Source: Paraburkholderia nodosa
GTDB taxonomy: Bacteria; Pseudomonadota; Gammaproteobacteria; Burkholderiales; Burkholderiaceae
Reading direction: 5' to 3'
Assembly: GCF_001718195.1 (NCBI RefSeq)
Contig: NZ_MCNV01000028.1
Span: 1-64,000, forward strand
Length of the DNA stretch: 64,000 bases
This document shows positions 33,815 through 44,423 of the stretch, piece by piece; positions within the stretch are counted from its first letter, which is position 1, and each line of letters opens with the position of its first letter. The notes under the pieces are model-generated. The model saw only the letters and a program-made list of their open reading frames with translations, did not search any database and was not told the DNA's origin. Made by a program: the position numbers and the translations under genes.

Positions 33815-34505
33815 TCATGCGACGACCACCTCCGACTGGCGCCCGGTTTCTGCCTTCAGTTCGTCGAAGTAATCGCCGACCAAGCAAGTTGCGCAGATGC
33901 ATTTCGGCCTTGTCGATGCCACCCCATCCGTCGATCGCCCGCTGGAGGGAGGCGCACATCAGACCGTCGCGGTCGCGCGGTTCGTCGTATTGGATATGGC
34001 CAAGTGAACCCTTAACGGTGTGGTGGCCGAAGGCTCGACCCGCAGCCTCGGTGATCGTCTTATTGTAGCGGCCCGAATACCATTCGACGAACCAGTTCCA
34101 CACCATCGTCGGCAACGGGCCATCGCGTTCGATGCTGAGATACAAGTAATTGATCAGCTTGCTGGTCGAGTGGAGCGGCTGAATGGTGTCAATCCGTTCG
34201 GCGGTGAGGTCAAATTTTTTGATGTCGCGCAGAAAGAGTCCTTCGTGGCCGTATTGCTCGGCGAGGTATTGCGAGAGGATCTGCGCGAGTTGATTGTCCT
34301 TGAAGCCAATCTTGTAGAGCGCGAATGCATCGATTTCATTGTTCAGGCGGATGCGCAGCACTGTCTCGACGAGATGCCGCCGATAGTATTCGCGGTCGAT
34401 CCGTTCGCCGCGGTGAAACGCGGCGGTGTCGGGCGAGGCGGAAAAGAGCGCCTGCATTTCACAGTCTGCAACCGGTTCGAAACGGGCACGATCTTGGTGG
34501 GCCAT
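33815..34505 (-). pseudogene. Haem-oxygenase-like (iron-containing redox enzyme) protein, late frameshift
   Basis: The frame starts MAHQDRARFEPVADCEMQAL and has the long helices of the haem-oxygenase-like di-iron fold: RIRLNNEIDAFALYKIGFKD, LAEQYGHEGLFLRDIKKF, VEWYSGRYNKTITEAAGRAF and HTVKGSLGHIQYDEPRDRDG, with Glu and His residues that could bind iron. Near residue 210 the frame slips; undoing one base gives DYFDELKAETGRQSEVVVA and a stop at 33815, in place of the long Arg-rich tail read now (to 33789). The core is intact, so some function may remain. Members of this fold oxidise amino acids or fatty acids in natural-product pathways; the substrate here is unknown. Confidence 0.65.
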
Positions 34506-34663
34506 TTTCAGTCTCCAGTAAAACTACATGAAGGGAAACAGCATCGCGAGCGCGACACATACAACGACGAAGCGAACCATCCCTAGTTAGTGTCTCGGCA
34601 ACATTCGAAGACTTGGAAGAAAATGCAGTGCGAGACGACGATCCAATTGCCGGCAACACTGGC

Positions 34664-35614
34664 CTATTTTTGGCGACAGCAGGCTGTACTGGCGCAGACC
34701 ACGAGCAACGTGCCGATGCTTTGCAAGCCCGTCATAGGCTGACCGAGGACGATAAAACCGATTGCGGCGGCAATGGCGGGTTCGACGCTCATCAGAATGC
34801 CGAACGCGGACGCCGTCATGCGCCGCAGCGCGAACATTTCGAGTACGTAGGGCAGGAGCGGCACGAGTACCGCGAGATATGCGGCGTCAATCAGTTGAGC
34901 GGCGGGGCAGATGGCCACCGCTTTGCGCAAGACCAAACGGCGTGGTGACAAGGGCCGCGACGATCAGCGACATTGAGAGCCCCTGCAGGCCATCGAACAG
35001 CGTGCCGACTCGTTTCATCATCACGATGTAGGTTGCGCAGCCGAGCGCAGCCCCAATCGGAAAGACCAGCGCGGCGAGCGAGGTGGTCCATATGCCGCCC
35101 TGCCGCGCAATCAGGACGACGCCGACCATCGCCACCATGGGCCACACCACACTAGCATCCGGAATTTGCGGATGTCGGCCATCGCGACGAAGAGGGGGCC
35201 AATGAAGCTGATGGCGACTCCGAGACCAAGGGGCACGCGTTGCACGGCTTCGAAGTAGCACAGCATCATGCCGGCCATGGCGCTACCGAGAACGAGAGCG
35301 GCGATCCAGCGCTGTCGGGAGTAGGCATGGAGCGGCGGTCGCATCGCGATCGCGAGTACCAATCCCGCGAAACAAAGACGCAGCCAAGTCGTGCTGAGCG
35401 TACCGTATCGGATCATCACGGGTCGCGACAATGCAGCACCAAGCTGCACGCTGCTGCACATCGATGCGATAGCCATGGCAGGCGCGAGCACGCTGGAAAA
35501 ACGTTGCGAAGACGGCTCAGAACCAAGGGCGTTAGCATCAAACGCATCGCCGTTAACTGGCTCAAGCCCGGTGTCGATACGATTCGCTTGGACGGCATCT
35601 AAATCTTCGCTCAT
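34664..35614 (-). pseudogene. EamA/DMT-family exporter, frameshifted
   Basis: The start MSEDLDAVQANRIDTGLEPV leads to a RhtA-like ten-helix transporter: MAIASMCSSVQLGAALSRPV, FAGLVLAIAMRPPL, ALVLGSAMAGMMLCYFEAVQ, GLGVAISFIGPLFVAM. The rest (VAMVGVVLIARQGGIW, AALGCATYIVMMKRVGTLFD, LVPLLPYVLEMFALRRMTAS, EPAIAAAIGFIVLGQPMTGL) is in two other frames, with breaks near 35110 and 34900. It probably exported a metabolite or amino acid. First gene of the three-gene module with the haem-oxygenase-like and ATP-grasp genes. Confidence 0.8.
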
Positions 35615-36017
35615 ACTCGGCTTCGTGGCAACGACGGGAGAATCCTAACAGCGCAGATCCGCTTCGTATGAGCCATTAATATTTTTGAGCGCATCAATCA
35701 TATCGATGATTCGCGATCCAGAAAAAGCTTGTTCTGCAGGTAAATGGTTTTGTCGCGGTAAGATCGGAGCGCTAGAATGCACGTCTTGTGAAGTGACGGA
35801 ACCGACCGCACGCTTCTCGGCAGGAGTGGGCTTGCGCGGGAGCGCCCGGTAACAAATCGACACAAACCCAACCGACGCAGCGACTCTTTGGAAAGGCATC
35901 CCGTGCATCAGTGAGGTGTATTTCAACAGCCTGCTAGATACTATGGAAGGGCCGCGGAAGTAAGCCTCCTGGAGTAAAACGAGGATTCCGACACCCGTTT
36001 TCCGAGGTGGTACGCAA
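35615..36017. other. Spacer with no convincing gene
   Basis: A minus-strand frame ending at 35645 (with IIDMIDALKNINGSYEADLR at its end) could encode a small peptide just before the exporter gene, but no ribosome site or family supports it. The last 80 bases resemble the IS110-type end at 19970. Confidence 0.4.
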
Positions 36018-37148
36018 ATGAATGCGCCTCGCACGGCCCTTCATGGGCAGGATACAACCATCACCGGATCGCTGTACGTCGCCTTTGAACTGGGTGACAA
36101 GAACTGGAAGCTCTCGCTGGGCGATGGAGTGCACTCCCGAGCCGCTGCACAGTGGCCGCTGGCGATACGGCCGCGGTCTTTACGGCGATTTCAAAAGCCA
36201 AAGCGCGCTGTCATCTGACCATCGATGCCCCGGTGCGCAGCTGTTATGAAGCCGGGCGTGACGGCTTCTGGCTTCGCCGCTGCCTGGAAGCACATCAGAT
36301 CACGAACCTGGTGGTGGATTCAGCCAGTATCGAAGTGAACCGGCGCAGACGTCGCGTCAAGACCGACCGTCTCGACAGCGACAAGCTTCTGTCGATGCTG
36401 ATGCGTTACTACGGTGGTGAGCGCCGGGCTTGGGCGGTCGCACGTATCCCCACCCCCGAACAGGAAGATGAGCGGCGGGTACACCGTGAACTCGCTCGCC
36501 TGAGGCAGGAGCGCACTGCCCATAGCAACCGCATCCGCTCGCTGCTGTACTCCACAACCTGCGGCCCGAGCGAATCGGTGGCCGCGCGTGGGCGCACTGG
36601 TGGACGCAGCACACTGCACAGCTGTTGCCTGCCCTGCGCTCCGAGATCGAACGCGAATTCGAACGGCTGTTGCTCGCTGCCAGGCCAGATCAGGGCGCTC
36701 GAGGTACAGCAGCAGCGCGAAGTGCGCAGCGGTGCGCAACCCGCGATTGCGCGGCTCGCGCTCCTTGCGGGTATCGGCACCGGCAGTGCCTGGGTCCTGA
36801 TCAGGGAACTGTTTGGTTGGCGGCAGTTTCACAACCGCCGTGAAGTGGCCGGCTGCCTGGGCTTAGCCCCGACGCCCTATGCCAGCGGCACCAGTGAAGT
36901 TGAGCAGGGCATCAGCAAGATCGGCAACAAGCGAGCGCGATGGCTGATGGTGGAACTGGTTGCGCTTCCAGCCCAGCAGCCAGCTAAGCGATTGGTTCAA
37001 CGAGCGCTTTGCAGGCGGCGACAAGCGTATGCGACGCATCGGCATTGTGGCACTTGCCAGACGTCTGGCGGTCGCGCTATGGCGCATTCGGCGAGATTCC
37101 CCTCGGGGCAACCCTCAAGCCCCTGCGAAGAAGGTGACAGCGACCTGA
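36018..37148 (+). mobile_element. IS110-family transposase pseudogene
   Basis: The N-terminus YVAFELGDKNWKLSLGDG is followed after a frame change by VDSASIEVNRRRRRVKTDRL (DEDD region), ELARLRQERTAHSNRIRSLL, IARLALLAGIGTGSAWVLIR and EVAGCLGLAPTPYASG, and a C-terminal DWFNERFAGGDKRMRRIGIV in a third frame. At least three frameshifts. Confidence 0.8.
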
Positions 37149-37531
37149 GTAGCCAACGTCGAGCGGCAGCAGCGTTTGAAGGTTCGGCGCGCCCGGACAG
37201 TAAGCGGGTCATCTTCGCAGGTGACCGTAGTTCTAGATGGGGCGCGTCCATAAGGGGCGGTTCCAGCGCCTTGCGCATGCGGTATGTGGTGCCCGGTCTC
37301 GTGCCGGAACGGATAGAAGTTGGTCCGGTCAAGTGCCCGGACTTCAGACACCCCGACCTCACTACTGTTCTCGCTTGATATGGAGGATTGCAAAACATCT
37401 GATCGAGCAGGTTGTCCACGGCCAGCGTCGTGGTCGTAACAGACGACCCCGCCGGCCGGCCGTGGATAACCACCTGTCGCGCTCGGGAGATAACTGACGG
37501 GAAAACGGATCGCGAAAGGGCTTGACTTCCA
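37149..37531. other. IS flank without a gene
   Basis: The long frame that reads through from the IS110 pseudogene to 37378 is not protein-like; no independent gene is seen. Confidence 0.45.
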
Positions 37532-37616
37532 TTGCACCATAGAAGTCTTACTGTGTCACAAAATCTGTTTGCGGCAAAGCGATACCTGGTCGCATTGAAT
37601 ACTATAGACTTCGGGC

Positions 37617-38863
37617 GATCGATGAGAGAAGATGTCGACGAATTTGAGACATATCCGAATCATCTTGGGCAGGCGTTAGGGCATGCCGATCGCCATGCCG
37701 GCCTCAGCGGCTACTGTTCGGGCTTGGTTTTGCCCCTGTCGCGCAAGAGTGTCGAGCCAATGGCCGCGCACATTGACCCACTTCACGCGAGTGCGAAGCA
37801 CTAGTCTCTCCACCACTTTGTAGCCAGGGCAGACTGGTCTGACCGTGCGGTCTTGCAGCGGGTACGAGAATGGGTGATGCCTGCGTTAGACGCACACGCA
37901 GCCGAAGAGAACGGTTATTACTGGATTATTGACGACACCGGTTTTCCAAAGAAGGGACGTCATTCGGTCGAGGTGGCACGTCAGTACGGCGGGCAGCTCG
38001 GAAAGCAGGACAACTGTCAGGTCGCCGTAAGCCTGTCGATCGCGACGCAACGCGGCAGTCTGCCGATTGCCTGGCAGCTGTATGTCCCCAAGGAATGGAT
38101 TGACGACCGTGAACGAGCGCGTTATGCCGGCACTCCCGACGATCTCACCTTCGAGACGAAACCACAGATTGCGCTGGCCCAACTTCGAGAGGCTATAGCA
38201 TCCGGCATTGCACCGGGCATTGTGCTCGCAGATGCCGGGTACGGCGATAAAACCGCTTTTCGGGAAAGCATAACTGAACTGGGTTTGTTGTATGCGGTAG
38301 GGATCCGGCCTGGCACTTCAGTGTGGGCGCCCGGTATGGAGCCGCTTCCGCCCAAGCCCTGGAGCGGGCGCGGCAAGCCGCCGACATTGTTGCGCCGTGC
38401 GCCCGGCCACGAGCCGATCGCCGTGAAGGAGCTGGACATGCAATTACCCGTGAACGCCTGGCAATCCGTAACCTGGCGGGAAGGCAGCAACGCAGCACTA
38501 TCCTCACGCTTTGCCGCCGTACGGGTTCGTCCCGCACATCGCGACTATTGGCGAAGCGCCGTCCGCGACGAAGAATGGCTGCTCATCGAATGGCCCGATG
38601 GCAAAACGGAGCCGCTCAAATACTTTCTCGCTACCGCCCCCGAGGAAGCGACACTTGAGCAGCTTGTGTTCGTGACCAAGATGCGCTGGCGCATCGAGCG
38701 CGACTATCAGGACCTGAAACAGGAATTTGGGCTCGGTCATCATGAAGGGAGGGGCTGGCGTGGCTTTCACCACCACGCCACACTGAGTATCGCCTCGTAT
38801 GCGTTTCTGATGGCTCAGCGACTCCGAATGCGACCAGATGGACGCGATAAAAAACTTCCTTGA
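37617..38863 (+). mobile_element. IS701-family transposase with an internal amber codon
   Basis: A DDE transposase in one continuous frame: ENGYYWIIDDTGFPKKGRHS, QYGGQLGKQDNCQVAVSLSI, GIVLADAGYGDKTAFRESIT and TKMRWRIERDYQDLKQEFGL. A TAG at 37802-37804, after DPLHASAKH, interrupts the N-terminal part; the frame resumes with SLHHFVARADWSD. The 3' end also changes near 38850, where LERALPALPPDYIPRG appears in another frame. Inactive unless the stop is read through. Confidence 0.8.
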
Positions 38864-39123
38864 ACGCGCGCTGCCTGCCCTTCCTCCGGATTACATCCCG
38901 CGGGGCAGTCCAGCGCGCTCAACGCCACATTCCTGATTCCATCACTACGTTGCGCATCCTGCTTGGACAAAGACTCATGCAACGATGGCTCTCTTCCTGC
39001 GCGGCAATAGAGCGCGCAACTAATTATGTGACACAGTAAGACATAAGGATATATGAGCTTCCCCAGAATTTTCGCCTTCCAGTAGGTCATGTGTAAACTC
39101 GACCCGAAGGAAGGAAAGAATCG

Positions 39124-40290
39124 ATGTTCAAGGTACCAAAGCAGGCATACACCGCTGAGTTCAGGACGATCGCGGTAAAGCGAGTGAAGAACGGGCAAAG
39201 CGCGCGGGATGTTGCTCGTGAACTGGGGATTTCCCACCAGTCGCTGCGCAACTGGGTCAAGGCCGATGAGGCAGGCACACTCAATGTCCCGGGGACAAAG
39301 GCTGCCACGCCGGAACAGATGGAGTTCTCACGCCTGCGGGCTGAGGACAAGCGTCTGCAGATGGAACTTGAAATCGGAAAAAAAAGCGGCGGCGTTGTTC
39401 GTGAAGGACCTCCTGTGAAGTATGCCCGGATTGATTCGCATCGCCGGCACTATCCGCTGTCGGCGCTGTGCGGGTCCTGTCGGTATCGGACGTGGATGCG
39501 CGGCGGCACGCCCGGGCGCGAGCGTCTCACAGAGGCCCAGTTGCTCGCCCTGATCCAGTCTATCCACGCCGCGGTCAAGAACGCCTATGGCTCACCACGG
39601 ATGACCGAGGAAGTTTGCGCACGCGGCTTTCCGGCCTGCAAGGAGCGGGTCGAGCGGCTCATGCGCGAGAACGGCATGCGGGCTCGGCACAAGCGACGTT
39701 ACCCTGTCACGACGAACTCGAAGCACAAGCTCCCGGTCGCGGAAAATCTGCTGGGGCGCGATTTTCACGCCGACAGCGCCGAATCAGGTCTATACATCGG
39801 ACATCACGTACATCTAGACCGATGAGGGCTGGCTGTATCTTGCGATCGTGCTGGACCTGTTTAAGCGGGAAGTTGTCAGCTGATCGATCAAGCCGCGCAT
39901 GACGGCTGACATCGTGACGGACGCGCTGACAATGGCATGGTTCCGACGCCAGCCCGAGCCCGGCGCGCTGCACCATTCGGACAGGGGTAGCGAATATGCC
40001 AGCGACGACTTCCAGCGCAAGCTGGCGCAATACGGTATGTGCTGCTCGATGAGCCGCAAGGGAAACTGTTGGGACACGCCCCGACGGAGAGCTTCTTCAA
40101 CAGCCTGAAGAACGAACGGGGGCATGCTACGCGATACCGTACCCATCAGGAAGCGATGGTGGACCTGTTCGGATACTTTGAAGTGTTTTACAACCGCGGT
40201 CGCCCTCATTCGTCGCTCGGCTTTGTATCGCCGGTTCAGTTGCTGCAAGACTGCATCAAAGCTCAGCAGGCCAAGGATGTGGCCGCGTAA
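39124..40290 (+). mobile_element. IS3-family element, OrfA intact, OrfB broken
   Basis: OrfA starts MFKVPKQAYTAEFRTIAVKR, with a helix-turn-helix (SARDVARELGISHQSLRNWV). OrfB is read in pieces: TEEVCARGFPACKERVERLM, then DEGWLYLAIVLDLFKREVV, HHSDRGSEYASDDFQRKLAQ and FYNRGRPHSSLGFVSPVQL. A stop in the middle and frame changes near 39820 and 40050 break the integrase domain. Confidence 0.85.
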
Positions 40291-40338
40291 CCAGAAAACT
40301 CTGGAAGGCGAAAAACCGAGGGAACCTCAATGCTGGCG

Positions 40339-40782
40339 TCAGATTTGAGAGACAATAACAACCATTCGGCCAACCAAACGCTCGATCAAATCGAATTGCC
40401 AAGGGCGGCCACGCCATAGCCTCGAAATTCCTTGACGATGGCGAAATCCCGCCACGATCAAACCAGCATTCAATCGCTCCGCGTAGTGCACGACACTGTC
40501 GACCACTGTACCGTGAGAAAGGTAGCCGCTCGCCCTAATGCCTTTGCTTTTCAGACGACAAAGCGCGTTGTCCAGCAACTGTGATGTATTGCTTAAATAT
40601 GTTGAATAAGCAAGGTCGGTCACGATCCCAGCTGTCGATATGAGTGCAGTGGAAATGTCGGCAACAGCAAGCACATGGAGTTCACCCGCTCCTTGCCAGC
40701 GCAGCTCGGGAATACGATTCAGAGCTTGCTGGCTTTCTTCCGATCCGTCGTAATAAACAAGAATGCTTTGATAGTCAGACAC
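40339..40782 (-). CDS. Universal stress protein UspA family
   Basis: 147 residues with the Usp fold: YQSILVYYDGSEESQQALNR at the start and RLNAGLIVAGFRHRQGISRL near residue 110. The usual ATP-binding G-x2-G-x9-G(S/T) is only partly preserved (GFRHRQGISRLWRGRPWQF). It starts with GTG at 40782. Isolated between IS remnants; usp genes are often found in symbiosis regions, but no partner gene is seen. Confidence 0.85.
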   Translation of the reverse strand: MSDYQSILVYYDGSEESQQALNRIPELRWQGAGELHVLAVADISTALISTAGIVTDLAYSTYLSNTSQLLDNALCRLKSKGIRASGYLSHGTVVDSVVHYAERLNAGLIVAGFRHRQGISRLWRGRPWQFDLIERLVGRMVVIVSQI

Positions 40783-41189
40783 TAGGAGTCCGTTAGACTT
40801 GTGAAGTTGATAATTCGCGAATCAATCGTATTACTTCGTCGAAATCCGGCGTCCGATGCTATGGGAGAGGGCTGCGGCGGTAGGCCAGACTGGGGAAACT
40901 AACCCCCAATGACTTTCCGCCTTGGGAGACGGTCTACCAGTAGACGCAGCGCTGGTTCCAGGCAGGCTGTTTCAAATAAATGGTAAGTGTCTGCGGTTGA
41001 TTATCTGCGTGACGCACGATCGCCGGGGTCAGTGGGGGCATTCTCGATGGACGCGCTCTGCAGTCGAAGTGGTAGCGTGGTCCACGCGCAGGCTATGACG
41101 GGTAGTAAGCTCATATACCCTGCCCGTGCGTACATTTGGGCAACCACTGGGCGCGCATGTCACGCCGCCCAGTGAACAGGAGCGTGCAT
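40783..41189. other. Spacer without a recognised gene
   Basis: No family match on either strand; the right part is probably IS5 flank. Confidence 0.45.
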
Positions 41190-41586
41190 AGATCGGGAAC
41201 TGGCGCGACAGGTCGAGCAGGCTACGGGGGAGACGGTGAGAATCGCGTTCGCTGACCAAGGCTACACCGGCGAAGAGCCCACAGAAGCCGCTCGCGATGA
41301 AGGCATCGAGCTTCGCGTGGTCAGGTTGCCGGAGGCAAATGAAGGCTTTGTACTGTTGCGGCGTCGTTGGGTGGGGGAGCGCAGTTTCGGCTGGCTCAAC
41401 CGCCTCAGACGACTGGCCAGAAACTACGAGGGTTTGCCCAAAACCTTGGCTGGTTTGCATTTCGTCGTGTTCTCCCTGCTTATTCTCTTCCACTGCGCAG
41501 CCCTTAACAGAGCTGCAAAGCGCCTTCTAAGCTGGCTGTTGGGTGATCTGCTGGAACACCTTTCAGCAAGCCCAACAATTTTATGA
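41190..41586 (+). mobile_element. IS5-family transposase, C-terminal half
   Basis: The frame carries RELARQVEQATGETVRIAFA and DQGYTGEEPTEAARDEGIEL, then RRWVGERSFGWLNRLRRLAR with the catalytic Glu of the DDE triad, ending AALNRAAKRLLSWLLG. The N-terminal half is missing. Confidence 0.8.
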
Positions 41587-41594
41587 AGCCGTCT

Positions 41595-42401
41595 CTAAGC
41601 CTTTGAACAATTCCGTGCCAGAACGCTGTGCATCCTCGCCCAAGTCATTGTTGTCTCAGAATTCGCCACGTGTACTAGTTTCTCATGAAGTTCAGAAGCT
41701 GACGAAGGATCGATTATTCCGTTTTTGATCATCTGCGGCGCGAGGTCACTCAAGCTCATCGCGTAAAGCAACCTATCTTTGGCTGAATTGAGTAACGGGT
41801 GATATAAGCGGTAATGTTCAATTGTCAAACCGAGATTCCTGATAACACTCTCCATACGGAAGGCGATATTGTAATCACGGCCGTTCACGATAAAACAAGA
41901 TCTTAAGATTCTTATAAACTCATCGATTGCTTCAGACGGTGGAAAAGAGAATGAGCCGTCATGAATCACCGGCTCTTCGCACAGCAAATGGCCATCTGGG
42001 CGGAGCGCATTCACCATTTCACGAATCGCGTGATCAGCATCCGCCACATGATGGAGCACCATCCGACAATAGACTAAGTCATATGAGTTATCCAAATGAT
42101 TTAGGCAATTAACGTCACCTTCGAAAAAGCGAACATTCTTGAAACCATTTTCTCTTACCAATTCGCGGGACGCATCTAGCTGCGCCGGACTGTTATCTAT
42201 AGCCGTCACCGTTCCTTGATGTCCAACCGCGCGCGCCAGATTCAGTGTCATTGCGCCACTACCGCAGCCAACTTCAAGGATCTTCCTTCCGCGAAGCGTG
42301 CCGGCTCTGCTTATAAGGTCGACACTGGACTGTTCGTATAACCGGCTTTGGATGCCGAGTCTTAGCCTGGCACTGTCATCCGTTTTTATGATGTAGCCCA
42401 T
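41595..42401 (-). CDS. SAM-dependent methyltransferase
   Basis: 268 residues; class I methyltransferase motif I GRKILEVGCGSGAMTLNLAR at about residues 38-57, acidic loop VTAIDNSPAQLDAS, and motif VYCRMVLHHVADADHAIREM. Substrate unknown: the family ranges from ubiquinone to small natural products. It lies upstream, in sense of the minus strand downstream, of a luciferase-like monooxygenase pseudogene, aldo/keto reductase and flavoenzyme, all on the same strand, so it may belong to a former biosynthetic set. Intact. Confidence 0.88.
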   Translation of the reverse strand: MGYIIKTDDSARLRLGIQSRLYEQSSVDLISRAGTLRGRKILEVGCGSGAMTLNLARAVGHQGTVTAIDNSPAQLDASRELVRENGFKNVRFFEGDVNCLNHLDNSYDLVYCRMVLHHVADADHAIREMVNALRPDGHLLCEEPVIHDGSFSFPPSEAIDEFIRILRSCFIVNGRDYNIAFRMESVIRNLGLTIEHYRLYHPLLNSAKDRLLYAMSLSDLAPQMIKNGIIDPSSASELHEKLVHVANSETTMTWARMHSVLARNCSKA

Positions 42402-42589
42402 ATTGCCTCATTGAGAATTCTTAATTTCGATTGAGTGACGCGGCTTTTGCAACCGTTATGCTCTCGTCTTGGCCCCTGGTGATGTGCCCTCGGGTTTTCG
42501 CATTTCAGGGGCCGTCTTGCGAAAGACGACGCGGGCGCTGCGGATGCGAATTTTGCGCCGATTGCAGCGGCCCTGCCCGCAGACTCTGG

Positions 42590-43050
42590 TCCATTGGTGG
42601 CGGTTGGCACGGACCTTGATGGGGCATCAGTCAAAGGGCCGTTGTCTAGCTGAAAACGGTGGTCCCGATACGAAAGGGCGCCACCTTTTATCGCCTCCAT
42701 TAGAATCTCGCTTGCTTTGAAGTAACGTTCTGGCACCGCGTCCACATCTATCCCGAAGTAACCTCGCTTGATCGGAAGAGAGCCGAGCCTGTGCTGTTTC
42801 GAACCCACCACCGTTCAGGTGATAAAGCATGCAGATCTCTTCAAGCGCAAGTAGCGGATGACGAAGGCTATAAGCAGCATGACTAGAGGGCCGAGACGAA
42901 GTTACGCGGCGCGCTGTGCGACGCTCGACAGGAACGGCGTCGTCAATGCGCCGTAAAATGGTGCTCCGCCAGAGGGTAGGCGTAAAAGCCTCGCTGTTGA
43001 CAGGCTTCGGCTAGCCCGAGGCGGTCCACGTATTGTTGTCCAATTGCGCA
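42590..43050 (-). pseudogene. Luciferase-like flavin monooxygenase remnant
   Basis: Reading frames in turn give GQQYVDRLGLAEACQQRGFY and YPLAEHHFTA, then TTPFLSSVAQRAA, then LEEICMLYHLNGGGFE, and finally KRGYFGIDVDAVPERYFKAS with EAIKGGALSYRDHRFQL. This is the order of the bacterial luciferase-like (LLM) N-terminal half. A stop and several frameshifts inactivate it and the C-terminal half is gone. Confidence 0.65.
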
Positions 43051-43153
43051 AATCGTCGTCGTCCAAGATGCCGAAGGCCCGCTTAGGCGGTAAAGCGTTT
43101 CTCATTCAACTCTCTCCAACTTATATCCGGATACCGGCCTAGATTGAGGTGAA

Positions 43154-44179
43154 TCAGGGTTTGCGGGTGCGATTACCGTTTTGGTCGTCGCGCTCCAGCC
43201 CATAGACATCCCCCTCAAGCTCCGTCGCTTCTGCCAGAACTCCGGTGATAAGGTCCATATCCTTGGCGGTCAAGGTGAGACCTGAGATGGCGACGTTCGA
43301 GGCTAGATGAGTGCGGTCGCGCGCGCCGATGATGACGGCCGCCACCCCCGGTCGGTCGAGCATCGCAGCGCTGGCGACTGTGGCGATGTCGGATCCGTGC
43401 CGGTCCGCGATCTGGCGGAGCATTGTCAGAAGGGCCTGGAATAGATCCCAACCGCCGATGTCGTCGATAATCCGCTTATATTTGACCAGCGAACGGTTCT
43501 CCAGCTCCCATGTCGGTTCCGGTGCGCCGAACCATCTGTCGGCGAGGAAGCCGCCTGCCACGGTTCCATAGCACAGAAGGGGGATACCGTACTCGACTGC
43601 CGCCGCAGCCATCCGCCGCTCTGGACGTCCGTCGAGCAGCGAATACTGCACCTGCATGCAGGTAAACGGCACTCCTGCGTTCACGATCTCCAGCATATGG
43701 TAAGTGTCGAAATTGGTGCCGCCGATCTTATCAATCTTGCCGGCGCGGCGAAGATCATCGAGCCACAGCGCCACCTCGATCCAACGTGGCTCTCGGTATT
43801 CCCACCAGTGGAGTTGTACGAGGTCGAGCCGCTCCTGGTTGAGGCGTTGCAGTGACTGGTCGATCACCCTCTCGACATAAGACTTGCTGATGCGCCGTAG
43901 TATGTCTAAATGCGGCACAAATTTGGTATGGACTTTGATTCGGGCGAGGGCCTCTTCCCCTCGCAGATCGCGATAGCGCCTTCTAAAATGACCGATCAGT
44001 TCTTCGACCCCGGTATAGATGTCGGCACAGTCGAAGGTGGTTATTCCGGCATCCGCGAAGGCCACCAGGTCCGCCACGGGATCTTCGCTTCGGGGCGTGC
44101 AGTGGCCACTCGCGAGTTGCCAGCCTCCGTGGATCACTCGTGAAATCTCGTAGTTTGGGGCGAGCTGGATACTCTGCAT
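43154..44179 (-). CDS. Aldo/keto reductase
   Basis: 341 residues of the AKR superfamily: substrate/catalytic Asp and Tyr in TTFDCADIYTGVEELIG (residues ~48-64), the catalytic-type His in RLDLVQLHWWEYREPRW, and a C-terminal NADPH-binding region with AAVIIGARDRTHLASNVA. Intact; a possible start at 44179 follows a purine-rich stretch. Its neighbours on the same strand are the LLM pseudogene and an acyl-CoA-dehydrogenase-like flavoenzyme, so it may reduce a carbonyl in the same pathway (inference). Confidence 0.88.
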   Translation of the reverse strand: MQSIQLAPNYEISRVIHGGWQLASGHCTPRSEDPVADLVAFADAGITTFDCADIYTGVEELIGHFRRRYRDLRGEEALARIKVHTKFVPHLDILRRISKSYVERVIDQSLQRLNQERLDLVQLHWWEYREPRWIEVALWLDDLRRAGKIDKIGGTNFDTYHMLEIVNAGVPFTCMQVQYSLLDGRPERRMAAAAVEYGIPLLCYGTVAGGFLADRWFGAPEPTWELENRSLVKYKRIIDDIGGWDLFQALLTMLRQIADRHGSDIATVASAAMLDRPGVAAVIIGARDRTHLASNVAISGLTLTAKDMDLITGVLAEATELEGDVYGLERDDQNGNRTRKP

Positions 44180-44423
44180 CTTAGTTGCGCCTTATAACGG
44201 TCATCATGGTGCGGCCCCGGTGTGCTTGCGAGGGGTTGAACTGGCATTGCCAACGCCGATCGGATAACTAACCATATAGGAGGAAAGCCGACCGATCGGG
44301 AGGTTGGCGCGCTTGGAATTCGCTGAGTATGGACATGCGGAAGGCTGATACGCAGGCCTGCCACTCCTAAAGCCTCCTGCCGTTCCCCGATCCGTTCTAT
44401 GGCCATTTGTCCGACCTTGACGT
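44180..44423. other. Spacer between flavoenzyme and aldo/keto reductase
   Basis: A minus-strand frame starts MNVKVGQMAIERIGERQEAL but resembles nothing known and lacks support. Confidence 0.4.

Noticed and set aside
35645..36034. 129-codon minus-strand frame upstream of the exporter pseudogene
   Set aside because: No ribosome site, no family, and its upstream part overlaps the IS110-type end.
42386..42811. Single 141-codon gene after the methyltransferase
   Set aside because: Its first part is a piece of the luciferase-like pseudogene and the rest is out-of-frame read-through.
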